Assembly (NCBI GenBank): GCA_001599815.1
Contig: BCIA01000003.1
Span: 1,674,001-1,738,000, forward strand
DNA from: Furcasterigmium furcatum
Lineage: Eukaryota > Ascomycota > Sordariomycetes > Glomerellales > Plectosphaerellaceae
DNA: 64,000 nucleotides
Direction of reading: 5' to 3'
Positions 10,476-21,223 of this stretch are shown one piece after another. Every line of letters starts with the position of its first letter. Positions within the stretch are counted from its first letter, which is position 1. Position numbers and translations under genes: made by a program. The notes under the pieces were generated by a model. The model did no database searches. It was not told where the DNA came from and worked only from the letters and a program-made list of their open reading frames with translations.

Positions 10476-13313
10476 TCAGGTGCCCCAGCCTTCCCTCAGG
10501 CTGACGACAACCAAGGCGATGATGGCAGCTATGACTAGCAAGCCAACGACCGCCATGATTCGGTTGAGATTTCTCCACCAGCGAGCGCTATAATATTGTC
10601 TCTCGTCGATGAAGATGTGCTGTCGTGGGTTCGGGCGGCGCACGTCGAGTAGGCTGTCGCTCGGCTGCTCCAACATCTCGCTTTCTGGCTTTGGCGGCAA
10701 GGGAAGGAAAGATCCTGCTATCCAAGCTGCGATGAGAGTTAGCTACAGAGATTTGTCCGTGATCGACTACAAGGACTTACCCAGCGGGAGAATGAAGCCG
10801 ATAATGAAGAGAACGACCTGGACATTTCGTCGCCCCAGGGGTCCGCTCTCTGTGGACCAATCGACGGACGGAGGCTCCCAGATACTGTAGCCACTGGCTC
10901 GTTGATCGCGCGCAAGATGTGGCGACCAAATGCTGGACGTCTGCTTCCGCACGGTAGATCGCAGCGGAACGCCTTGCAAAGGCATTGGGCTAATGTCCAG
11001 GGATCCCGTACCAGAAGCAGGACGGGCCGTGGCGGGAGGGCGAACTTCACGGGGTCGACGCCGGGGGCTGTAGATGGTCAAGGGGAGATGCTCGGCGCTT
11101 GGGGAACCAGTTCGGAACGAGCTGGTCGGGCGACTGCCGTCGTTGAAGTCGGTAGCCATCGATTCGGATGAAGCAGCGTGTCGCAGCCACCGCCGCTCAC
11201 CACTGCCATAGTACAGCCTGACGACGAAGTTAGTTTTGTCCACGGGGAGAAGTAGAGGTAGAAGAGAGGCTCACCTGGCCCATGTCGGGATTGAGGAAGA
11301 GTTGAAGCTGTTGGACCGAGAGCTCCCAGATGAATGCAGGTTCCGGTCGGAAGAACTACTGGACAGGAGACTGGCCAGTCTTCGGCGGGAAGGGCGCTGG
11401 TGGAGCGGGTGATGTATGTCACGAAGCTCGCCAAGTCCGTCTCCATGTTCATCCTGATCCCTGACCAGACGTACGGTGGCACCACCCCGGCTGAGCGCAG
11501 GCTGAGGCCGGTCAAGCGAGTCAGCCAACGACAGAGACCGGGAATTGGAGGAGTCCTCGTGCGCGGCCAGGGAAGAGGAGATGCTGAGCATCTGTCGGCT
11601 GTGATTGCTCGGGAAGCCCACACTGCGCCAGCCAGCCGCTGACAAAGGGGACACGGAGCGCGACGCCGGCTCGCTGCCGCCCTCACTCTCGGAGTGTACT
11701 GTCGACAGCTGGGAGCTCCATTGATGAGGATGAGCTTGCATTGGCGCCTTGGGTATGACAACGTCGGAAGAAGAGGTTGCCCATGGATCGGGGCCGAGAC
11801 CAGCGAAGCTTGACGAGCCACCCGGTCGCTTCAGAGCTAAAGGAGTCGCAAGGAAGGCCTGAATAGCGTCTTGTCCAATGATGCTGTTGATGGAGGTCAG
11901 AGAGCCTGTGCGAAAAGACTCCCTGGAACGTGACTTGTACGGCCCAAATTTCTCGAAAGACAGCTTCTGCTTGACGGGCTTGAGAGGCGGTACGAGTAAG
12001 CTCTCTTGAGAATATTGGGACCGGACGCCGCTCTGGGTGCCAACGGAGGAGGCAATGGGTGACGAGTTCCCGTGCAAGACGAAATTGGCGTCGCTGTCCG
12101 CGGTCTTCGGAGGGCTCAGGTCGATCGATGACCGTAAAGGCGCCGGCGATGACCGGGCGAGGATCTGGTAGTTGGGGTTTGCCGAATCGCTCGAGGAGTG
12201 GCTCGATGAGGGATGCTGCACACTGTCTGGCGCGGGATTAGTCGGTGCCGGAGAGCTTGCGCCATAAACCTTGTAGTTGGTGTTTTCGGAGGCGGTGGAT
12301 GCCGACTGTGACGACTGGAAGGAAATCTTGTTCAAGAGAGAGTGTGAGTATTCGGGCTCCTCGACGCGGGTGCTGCTTAGCTGGTAAGGATGCCGCGCAT
12401 CAGACGGTGATGCCGGGACGGGGGACGGGGGGCGGGCTGCATATCGCTGGGGGTCAGGGGTAGCGGGCACTTTGCGAAGGCCGCCCACCAACCGATAATT
12501 CCAAGGGGATGAGCTCGAGCCAGCAAAGTGATCCCCCGCTAGTCTCGCCGAGGGCGATTCGAGAGTGCAAGGGGAAGGTGTTCGTTCAGGCAAGGTGGAC
12601 AGGGGGCTGCTGGGACGACCGCCGTCGCTGCTGAACAGGTCGGAGAGCCGCTCGAAGGAACTCTGGGTGGAGAGGGAGAGGGACAAGGAGGGGGCGTTGA
12701 AGGCGGCACCCTGGCTCTGAAGAGCTGCTGGTGACTGGAGGGAGAAGGTGCCTCTGCCCGAGTTCACCGTGATGAAATTGCGGCGGCGTGAGGGTGGTCG
12801 CCTGGGAGAGGCGACGGAGGGGCTGGTTGGGTCGGCATGGTGAGATGACGCATGAAGTTGGGAAATATCCTGCGCATCAGTTGGAGTGGGCGAGGCTGTG
12901 GTGCTGTCAGGGGTCAGGACTGTCTGGAGGCTCGAGCGGCGAGCCTCTTTGTCGGATCGAAGATGGGATCCTGAAACGCCATGTCCCCTGGCCGCGACCA
13001 ATGGCATGGATGACCGACGGGAAGCCCCCGAGGGTGACGGCGAGGCCGCATCGGAGGCATAATGCGGCTGGCGGTATGCAATCTTGCCCAGAGAATCATC
13101 GTCCTGGGACCGATGTGCGCCGGTTTGATGGTCGTCGCCGGAGGTGTTCTCGCCCGAAGGGTGAGCATACGTCGACTGCTCGCTGCTGGTGATACTGAGC
13201 GGACGAGGAGGGCTGTAAGGTACGATGCGGATGGCCGCGAGGGTGTTGGTCTGCGATCCGGATCGCTCATGAAGAGGTCTTCGTTGCACGCGAGGTGGCG
13301 GTGTACCAGACAT
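10476..13313 (-). CDS. Serine-rich two-TM membrane protein, function unknown
   Basis: I recognise this only as a conserved-looking fungal serine-rich protein. The gene is complement(join(10476..10726,10781..11217,11275..13313)), 908 residues. About 800 residues are low-complexity, rich in Ser, Pro and Thr, with many S/T-P sites that suit phosphorylation. Repeated short elements recur: NYKVYGASSPAP, NYQILARSSPAP, NFVLHGNSSPIA and NYRLVGGLRKVP, each an N-[YF]-x-[LIV] core followed by small residues. The C-terminal 120 residues carry two hydrophobic helices (VVLFIIGFILPLAWIAG and IMAVVGLLVIAAIIALVVV) separated by a short conserved-looking loop with ERQYYSARWW. The start is the first ATG; an in-frame GTG at 13352 was rejected. 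An anchored scaffold or cell-cortex protein is possible, but no function is shown. Confidence 0.8.
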
Positions 13314-15770
13314 GCTCCAGGGCTGCCGCCTCCTCGGCGACGACGTGGACACCTATGCCGGGTTGCGAGATGTGACCGACGGCAACCTGACATGCCAGAC
13401 TGGGCCGGAGGTCGTCTGTTAGGCCCTCGGAAGCAACGGCTGGCAGGGCCAAGAGAGCCAGCGAGATAGGCGAGAGTGGCCGAGCGAAATCCACGGAGCG
13501 AGCCGGTGTCAGTGGGAATTCCGGCCTCGAAAGGATAATCTATTCCCGGGCGTGATATGGCGGCGGAAACTGTTCAAGCAATCTGGGGAAGAGGTCCACT
13601 CATGGACAGGGGCGCGCTCGACATGTTGCAACAGCAGCGGGAAGAAGTAAAAATGCAGGCGTTGAAGGCAGAGCTGGCTCGTCGGATCGAGGATGGTGCG
13701 TGGGAGAAGACCAGAAAGTTGCAAGTAGGCGTGGACCAGAGGAGGGAGGGGGCCAGATATGACCGCCTGGCGTCAGTGGACGAGTGTGAGGATCTCAGCA
13801 GAGAGAGATAGAGAGCAATGCTTCCTGGAGTGTGGTCGAGGTCGAAACGTTTCGAGTACGGCGAGGGGCTGAGGCGCAAGAGTGTGGGCAGCAAGCAATA
13901 TTACCGGGTATTAAAGATAAGAACAGGAACGTAAAGCAGCGCGATGGCCATACAAAAAGAGTGTGTAGAAGGAGACGAGGCGAGTAAGTAAGCGACAGCA
14001 GCAACGAGGTGTGAACGAGTGTATGCGACAAAGATGCGCCGGGACAGACAAGACGATGCGTCAAGAGTGAAGGAAAGTTGAGGTTGCTGCGGAACGATTG
14101 GAGTTGGGCAGAGTCTGGGGAGGGCCAACCAGGCAGACCAGGCGGGCAGACGGCCTCGTGGATGGGACACGGGGCGGCACACCGACAACTGCAAGGTCGA
14201 GAGGGCCAGGAAATTAAACAGTGGTAACAGACCACTGCAGCGTCGAGGCCTTATTCCCACCAGAACTTGCGGTGGCGGGCTTGGGACGAGTCACAGGAGA
14301 TCAAGAGCTGCATGGGGCCAGAGGCGTGCATGCGTAGTGCGAAGTCGACATGCAGCCAGCATGGGCCCTGGGGGCACGAGCCGCGTTCGTCCCATTGTGA
14401 GATCAGGTTGCGAGAGCTGGCTGGCTGGAGGGAGAGGGAGACGAACAGGAGGCGGCCGTCCTCGTTGCCAGTGGGCGGCTGGATGCGGCGCACAGCAGGA
14501 CTCGTGTAATATAAGTGCTTGAATCAGTCCAAGTTTGGTGTCCTGTATTGTACGTATATCTCGAGGGAACATCCAGGCCCGGTCAGGCCGGCCAGGTGGG
14601 CTCCGGGCAAGGCGACCTCCGGCAATATGTAAGTACATACATGTGTAGAAAGGAGCATGGCAGCCTTCCCATGTCCGACGAGAGAGCGGTTCGCCGGATG
14701 ATGCCGGGGGGACCTCGTCGTCGTCAGCGGCCGTCCATGGCAGAAAGGTTTGGCGTCTCGACTGACACTGGGAACCTGGATCGTAGCGTCGCATGGAAAC
14801 ACCGATTCGTATTCAGTCCACAAGGCCAAAAGCTTCTTGCCCGCCTGTGGACGTGGACAGCCTACAGTCCGGGATCCCGGAGCCCTCATGCAGGGTCAAG
14901 GGGGGCAGGGTCGCGTCTCCGCTCCCCCCTGAAGCGACCTGTAGAAGCGCGACGTTTCGCGTCATCCGCATCTGGGACCGCTGTCGCCAGCATCCAATGG
15001 GAGGGGGAAATCGCCTGCAGAGTCGAGTCGACCTCCAGGGCACCAAGCCTGCAAGTCTGAGGGGACTCGAGAAATGGCCGAGACCCTTGACCGATAGTTT
15101 GTGTGCTGGCACCGCCGGGCAGCAAGAAAGAAAAAAAATCAAGAAAGGGGCGGGACCGACGTGCAGCAGGTATTATTGCGACCTGCGGTGTGTTTCTCTT
15201 GACGCCAGCCATGCGGACCCGGCCTTTCGCGCCCGGCCGAGTCCATGCGACCAACCGCCCGAGAATGACGAGAATAACAGCCAGTCGAGTGGTCAGGGCA
15301 GGCCCTCGGCGGGTGCTTGCTCCGATCGATCTGGGGAGGCTGGGAGGGAATTCGACACCATCTGTCCTGATGGATGGTGTCGCGTGTATCAGGGATGTTT
15401 GTTGCAGGGAAGGTCCTCGCAGCCCATTTTTTAAACGGACAAGGGAAGGCCACACCCAACTGGCGCCAGCTGCCCAACAGCCAAGGACCGGATTTCGAGG
15501 ACCGACCCCCTCCATGCCTCATTGTTCTCGCTCTGACATGTAGCATTGTCCGTCCATGTCAAAGCCCGGAATCTGGGAATACTAAGTATTAGCAGGACGG
15601 CCGGCAGCTTGGACGCACTGGTGGTTTCCGCGTGCTTCTTGTTGTTCCTCGGCATTCACTCACTCATGCCCATACATCGATTCATCAAGCGATTTGCTGG
15701 CCAAGTCTAGACAGTTCACTTCTGCCTCCGCATCATCTCATCACACAACATCCTCGACGACACACCTGAG
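13314..15770. promoter_or_regulatory. 2.5-kb divergent intergenic region
   Basis: Lies between the starts of the serine-rich gene and RCE1. The half next to the serine-rich gene is pyrimidine-rich on its sense strand, as expected of a leader. The rest holds overlapping short frames on all strands, none with a domain or codon pattern I trust. No tRNA or transposon seen. Confidence 0.5.
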
Positions 15771-16862
15771 ATGCAGGGTGCAACATCCAGGTCCGAGTCT
15801 GGCCCGGGTGATGCCAACACGGTGACTCTGGCCCCGCTGGCCGCCTGCGGGTTGTTGGTATGGTAGATCCTCCGTCCACCTCCCTCCTCGGCCCAATCTG
15901 ACTCCACGATACCCAGGTCGTGTACACTCTCATTTACGTCCTGCCGCTGTATGGCTCGTCGAACACACGCCCATCGCTCACGCTATCCCGGAATGACGCG
16001 TCGGTCATTCGAGCCCGTATCAGATGCGTCCGCTCCTCGACGACCGTATGCCTTGTCACAACCTTCCTGATTCTGAACTACCTCGGCAGAGGCACCGTCT
16101 CGACGCACTTCCACGCAATGGGCCTATGGCCAGTTGGACTCTGGGAGACGGCGTCTTCACTTCTTCTAACCGCCATTCTCTTTGCTGGTCCACTGTACGA
16201 GACGCTGCTGCTTGACGGCGCCTGGGAGCAATGGACCTCCCTTCGCGCATTTTCAGACGGGTGGAACTCACTCATCACATGGCGCAACATTGTGATTGTA
16301 AGTCCGCTCGCTACCCGGCACCCTTGGCTCTGATTTTGTCTACCTGAGTTGAAATTAATCTCGCTTTGCTCAGGGTCCGGTAACAGAAGAGCTCCTATTT
16401 CGTTCTGCCGCCGTGCCGCTTTTCCTGCTCGCCCGCATGTCCCTGACACAGACCATATTCCTCACCCCGGTCATCTTTGGTATCGCCCACATACATCACT
16501 TCTATGAGTTCCGCATCACAAACCCGGATGTTGCCCTTGTCGCTGCCGTCGCACGCTCCGTCCTCCAATTCTCATATACGACTCTGTTCGGAGCGTATGC
16601 AACGTTCCTCTTTCTCCGGACTGGCAGCCTCCTTGCCGCCATCGTGGCACATTCCTTCTGCAATGCCATGGGTCTACCTCGAGTCTGGGGCTTAATAGAT
16701 CCTTACTGGCTAGTCAACCTCGAGGACGCTCCGCGGCGGCGAGCCTCCATCGTTTGGACGGTCCCCTATTACTTGTTTCTGGTTGCTGGCGCGTGGGGCT
16801 GGTGGAAAGGTCTGATGCCGCTGACAGAGAGCGGCATGGCTCTCGCAGATTTGCACTTGTAG
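15771..16862 (+). CDS. RCE1: CAAX prenyl endopeptidase Rce1
   Basis: Multi-pass ER intramembrane protease that removes the -AAX tripeptide from prenylated Ras, Rho and a-factor-like proteins. The gene is join(15771..15857,15917..16297,16374..16862), 318 residues. The conserved ABI/CPBP motifs are present: EELLFR with E161/E162, FGIAH with H195, and H249 with N253 in AHSFCN. These fall almost exactly where yeast Rce1 has its catalytic Glu and His residues. The first 29 residues are polar and sit before the first membrane segment. It converges on MMM1 with only 70 bp between stop codons. Confidence 0.93.
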
Positions 16863-16932
16863 ATGGCGTATTAGCGGCGCAAGCCAGAATTGGAGATGAT
16901 TTCAGTAAACTGCAGCCGCGTGGTCGGAGTGG

Positions 16933-18224
16933 TCAGTGGCCGAACTCGGGCAGCGACCCAGGCATGACCAGCTCGTCTTCGCTCCGTAACCTTCGTCGCC
17001 TGAGCGATTCCTGCACTTGCACCCTGTCTGACCTCGTGCCTGCCTCTGCTTCCACCTCTCTCCGCGCTTCAGCCTTGATATCTTGACCCACGTCCCTCCC
17101 TTTCGACCTTCCCACCGACCCACTGCCCCCTTCAGCCAGGCCATCTTCGGGGCCCCGCGTGTTCTTCTTGCGCGGCCACATACTAGGCAGGGCAATCTCC
17201 TGAAAGCGTGGTTCGACACACCGCTCGTCGAACCATCGATGTAAGCGCGACTCGATGAGTTGTGCAATCTTTGGCACGTCCTGAAGTCTAGATCGGCTTC
17301 CCAGCAGACTGCGGATCGAAAAGTCCAGACGATAGTCGTCCAGGAAGTTGAACGTCATCATCGTCGGCGTCGACTGGGACGGATTACTGGGGATGAAGGA
17401 GATGGAAAGCGTGCCGCTGAAACGCACGACAGATACAGCCAGGGCAACCGGAAGCACGGCGCTGAGCTTCTTGGGGTAGTTGAGCAGGAGCTTGGTCTCC
17501 AGGGCGAGCGTCAGCATATCGCTCAAGTCGACATCCATCCGAGCCTGTAGCTTTGCGCCGTCTCGAAAGGCGGCGCTGGTGTCGAAGTTCTTGCCATTGC
17601 CCAGGCTCAAGCCGTCGTCGTCAACAGGTATGATCCGACAGTTGCTGAAAATGGGAAAGTCCTCGCCGAGGCTCAACTCCGTGACGCGAATTTCGTCGAG
17701 AAAGTCGGGGCGGGAGTTGCCGTTGAGCGCCTTGGTCAAGGAGCTCAGAATAGCATCATCGTGCTGCGCATCGCTCCTGAACTGAGCAATGGTCTGGGCG
17801 ACCAGGACGTTGAACCAGTCGAGGCTTTCGGGCTGGTGGCTGTCGACATTGTAATATGTCTTGCTGAGAATAGAGCCAATAGTCAAGTCAGGAGGCCCAC
17901 GGAGAATGTTGCTCTTCTTTTTGTTCAAGGTCTGCTGGCCCTGCCTGGGGTTAGGGGTTCGCAGGGTCAGGAGTGACTTCCTATGAGCAAGGGTTCTTGA
18001 TCGACGTTCCGTGGCTCGCAATGAAGCCGTCACCTCTGGAGATGGGGGATCCCCAAAGATGAAGAACTTGATAAAGGCAGCGAGCACCAGAACCACTGAG
18101 AGCTGGCCCACGATGAGGCCTTGGGTGAAGGAGAAACTGAGCTAGGGAGTCAGTTCACCGCAGCCTGGAGGGACCGGATGTCTTACGTAGGCTCGGGCCT
18201 CACCGGGCAGGTATCTTCTGACAT
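16933..18224 (-). CDS. MMM1: ERMES subunit Mmm1
   Basis: ER-anchored component of the ER-mitochondria encounter structure, which transfers phospholipids between the two membranes together with Mdm10, Mdm12 and Mdm34. The gene is complement(join(16933..18141,18204..18224)), 409 residues. Exon 1 encodes only MSEDTCP, a short lumenal N-terminus. Then comes LSFSFTQG and one transmembrane helix at about residues 16-36. The SMP lipid-binding domain runs from about residue 85 to 310, with LDWFNVLVAQTIAQFR, ELSLGEDFPIFSNCRI and the C-terminal PKIAQLIESRLHRWFDERC. The tail is basic and low-complexity and ends in MPGSLPEFGH. A GTG inside exon 2 that opens the longest frame was rejected as the start. 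Confidence 0.94.
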
Positions 18225-18986
18225 GCTGGTAACTTTATGGCGGACACCCGGCACCAGCTAACGGCAGACGCGGGAGCGGTGCGCGTGATGCTCGGTGGGA
18301 TGTGGGATCGGAAGTGCCCCGACAGAAGAAACCCCGGCCCACTTCCTGCAGCTACGCCAAACGGACGCAGCTGTTTCTCTTGTTCCAATAGCACGAAGAG
18401 ATCCTAGAACGGCTGTCTGGGGCCGCAGAGCATTTGGCAGCTCGTTGCAACGGCAGAAATCGAGATGTCGGCAGTCGTACTTGTTTTGTAAGTAGGGAGG
18501 TAGGTATGTAGTTGAGAACTGGCACTACCTACTCGCAGCAGTAGTACGCTAGTGATTCCTGCACTGTATCCGCACAGTGCGGGTGAGAGGAGTCCAGGTC
18601 CTGGCTCATTATTAGCCACCCGCCGAGGCGCATTCTCCAGCGCAACCTACATACCTAGGTAGCGAGGTACAGACCAGACACGACACGACATCATCAACCT
18701 CACTCATCCTCCCAACCTCGTCAAACCACCACAACCATCCAGAGCCTCGACATTGCGATATTAGCACCAGAAAGCCGGTAACGCGAGCCATAGCACTATC
18801 TCGCATCACGGCGTCCTTTTGAACGAGAAGACCGAGCTCGCTCCAAGAACGACGCATGCCCACTCATCCATCAACATCCGACCAGCAGCAGCAGCAGCGT
18901 CGGGCTCAGGCCCCGGGTTCCACCTCAACCGCAGGTCGCGCTTGAAAGCAGCATAAATTTCAGTTACCAAGCACTCACTGGTAGCT
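18225..18986. promoter_or_regulatory. Divergent MMM1/VPS45 intergenic region
   Basis: 762 bp with both promoters. It contains TAGGTA-type repeats near 18488-18515 and 18648-18665, a motif dispersed through intergenic DNA of this window. No coding signal seen. Confidence 0.5.
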
Positions 18987-20816
18987 ATGGATGTTGTCCA
19001 AGCTGTCGGGAATTATGTGTCCCGCATCATCTCGCCCGGAGATGGCTCATCATCTGGCCAGTCTGCCAAGATGAAAGTCCTGCTCCTAGACCGGGACACC
19101 GTACCAATCGTGTCTACGGCCGTTACGCAGTCAACGCTCCTCAACCACGAGGTCTACCTGATAGATCGGTTAGACAATCCAACCCGAGAGAAAATGCGCC
19201 ACTTGAGGTGCCTCTGCCTCGTGAGGCCATCAGCGGACTCAATCCAACTCCTGGTCGATGAATTGCGGGAGCCAAAGTACGGCGAATATCATCTTTACTT
19301 CACCAACGTCGTCAAGAAATCTTCCTTGGAGCGGCTGGCCGAGGCAGATGACCACGAGGTCGTGAGACTTGTGCAGGAGCATTTTGCCGATTTCATCGTC
19401 ATCAACCCAGACCTCTTCTCCCTCGGCATCGAGCTTCCTGAGCAGCGGATATGGTCCAGCAGCCCGGACGCGTGGAATCCGGATGCACTTCAGAGGAGTG
19501 CGACCGGCTTGCTCGCTGTACTGCTCGCCCTCAAGAAGAAGCCGCTCATCCGCTATGCCAAGAATAGCCCACTGGCTAAGAAGTTGGCCACTGAGGTCCG
19601 ATACCAGATGACGCAAGAGGAGCAGCTCTTTGACTTTCGCAAGGTCGACACGCCCCCGATCCTGCTCATCCTCGACCGTCGGGAAGATCCTGTCACTCCT
19701 CTCCTGACACAGTGGACTTATCAAGCCATGGTACATCATTTGTTGGGGATCAAGAACGGCCGAGTCGACCTGAGCAACGTGCCAGATATCCGGCCGGAGC
19801 TCAAGGAAATCGTTCTCTCTCAAGATCAAGATCCCTTCTTTATGAAGAACATGTATCTCAACTTCGGTGACCTCGGTGGCAACATCAAGGACTACGTGAG
19901 CCAGTATCAGTCTCAGACACAGAACAACGCCAATATCGAATCGATCTCCGACATGAAACGCTTCATTGAGGAGTATCCCGAGTTCCGCAAGCTCTCCGGA
20001 AATGTCAGCAAGCACGTCACCCTCGTCTCTGAGCTGAGTCGCAGGGTGGGGGCCGAGACTCTTTTGGAAGTCAGCGAGTTGGAGCAAAGTTTGGCATGCA
20101 ATGACAACCATGCAACTGACCTGAAGGTATGACCGGACCCCTCCTGCTGGCCTTCACCCCAGAGCACGATTGCTGACGCCCTTTTCTTGAAACCCCCACA
20201 GAACGTGCAGAGGCTCATTCAATCACCCAAGGTGACTGCGGACAACAAGGTTGCGCTTGTTGCCCTTTATGCACTGCGCTTTGAGAAGAACCCTTCCAAC
20301 GCACTGCCGATGCTCCTTGACCTCCTTGTCGCAGCAGGAGGAGTCTCCAGCCGCAAAGCTGACATGGTACCGAAACTGCTGGCGTACCATGCCTCGCTCC
20401 ACCAGTCGCAGGCCCAGTCAGGGATCACAGACATTTTCGAGTCGGCAGGAATCTTCTCTGGAGCTCGGGAGAGATTCAAAGGCCTCAAAGGTGTCGAGAA
20501 TGTGTATACTCAGCACAGCCCCCTTCTCGAGGCCACGCTACAAAATCTCGTCAAGGGCAGGCTCAAGGATCAGCAGTATCCTTTCGTCGAGGGAGGCGGC
20601 ACCACAAGAGACAAGCCACAAGATATCATCGTCTTCATCGTTGGTGGTGCCACCTATGAAGAGGCGAAGATGGTTGCTTCAGTCAACGCATCGTCCCCAG
20701 GGGTCAGGATCGTACTGGGTGGCAGTACAGTCCATAACACAACCAGCTTTCTGGAGGAGGTCGATGAAGCTGCAGCCTCCTGGCCAGATGTGTCAAAGTC
20801 TGGAGCAAGGCGGTGA
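18987..20816 (+). CDS. VPS45: Sec1/Munc18-family protein Vps45
   Basis: SM protein that binds the syntaxin Tlg2 and promotes SNARE assembly in traffic from endosomes to the trans-Golgi and vacuole. The gene is join(18987..20126,20202..20816), 584 residues. The Sec1 fold spans the whole protein. Typical Vps45 signatures are STAVTQSTLLNHEVYLIDR near residue 45, the helix-rich middle with PPILLILDRREDPVTPLLTQ, and the C-terminal DIIVFIVGGATYEEAKMV followed by VRIVLGGSTVHNTTSFLEE. The single 75-nt intron lies after DLK. The start ATG gives MDVVQAVGNYVSRII, as in fungal orthologs. A long antisense frame on the other strand is a shadow. Confidence 0.95.
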
Positions 20817-21223
20817 TCAATTTCGTGTGCGAGGCCTTGGAGAGGTTCATTTGGCGATATGCCGTACGATAGGTAGAAGCGGATGTCAAGACAGTCCAAT
20901 TTCAACATCCAAGTATTGCGGCCGGGTGTCCTCTCTCCATGTGTATAATTCTGCAATGCTCCACGATGGACTCGAGGCTTCGAACCAACATAGACGCTCC
21001 CTCCCCTCGCTTGCATTCACAGTGTATATTAAGAGATATCGCACAGTACGTATCACGGGCCAGGGAGTGACATCGGCGCGGTCGGAAGAGGTTGTGACCG
21101 ATGCCGATGGCGACACCAACTCTTTTTTTCCACGACTGGCGACTTTGACAAGTATTCTCATTCGCGACATGACCCGTGGATGAAATCAAAGCGCCAAGCT
21201 CGGGGAGCTCTGATTGATACAGT
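20817..21223. promoter_or_regulatory. VPS45-MTO1 spacer
   Basis: 407 bp between tandem + strand genes: terminator of VPS45 and promoter of MTO1. No further feature seen. Confidence 0.45.

Noticed and set aside
19239..20111. 290-codon open frame on the minus strand
   Set aside because: Lies wholly antisense to VPS45 exon 1; shadow of GC-biased third positions with no domain.
20251..21183. 310-codon open frame on the + strand
   Set aside because: Alternative frame of VPS45 exon 2 running on into the spacer; composition unlike a protein and no domain.
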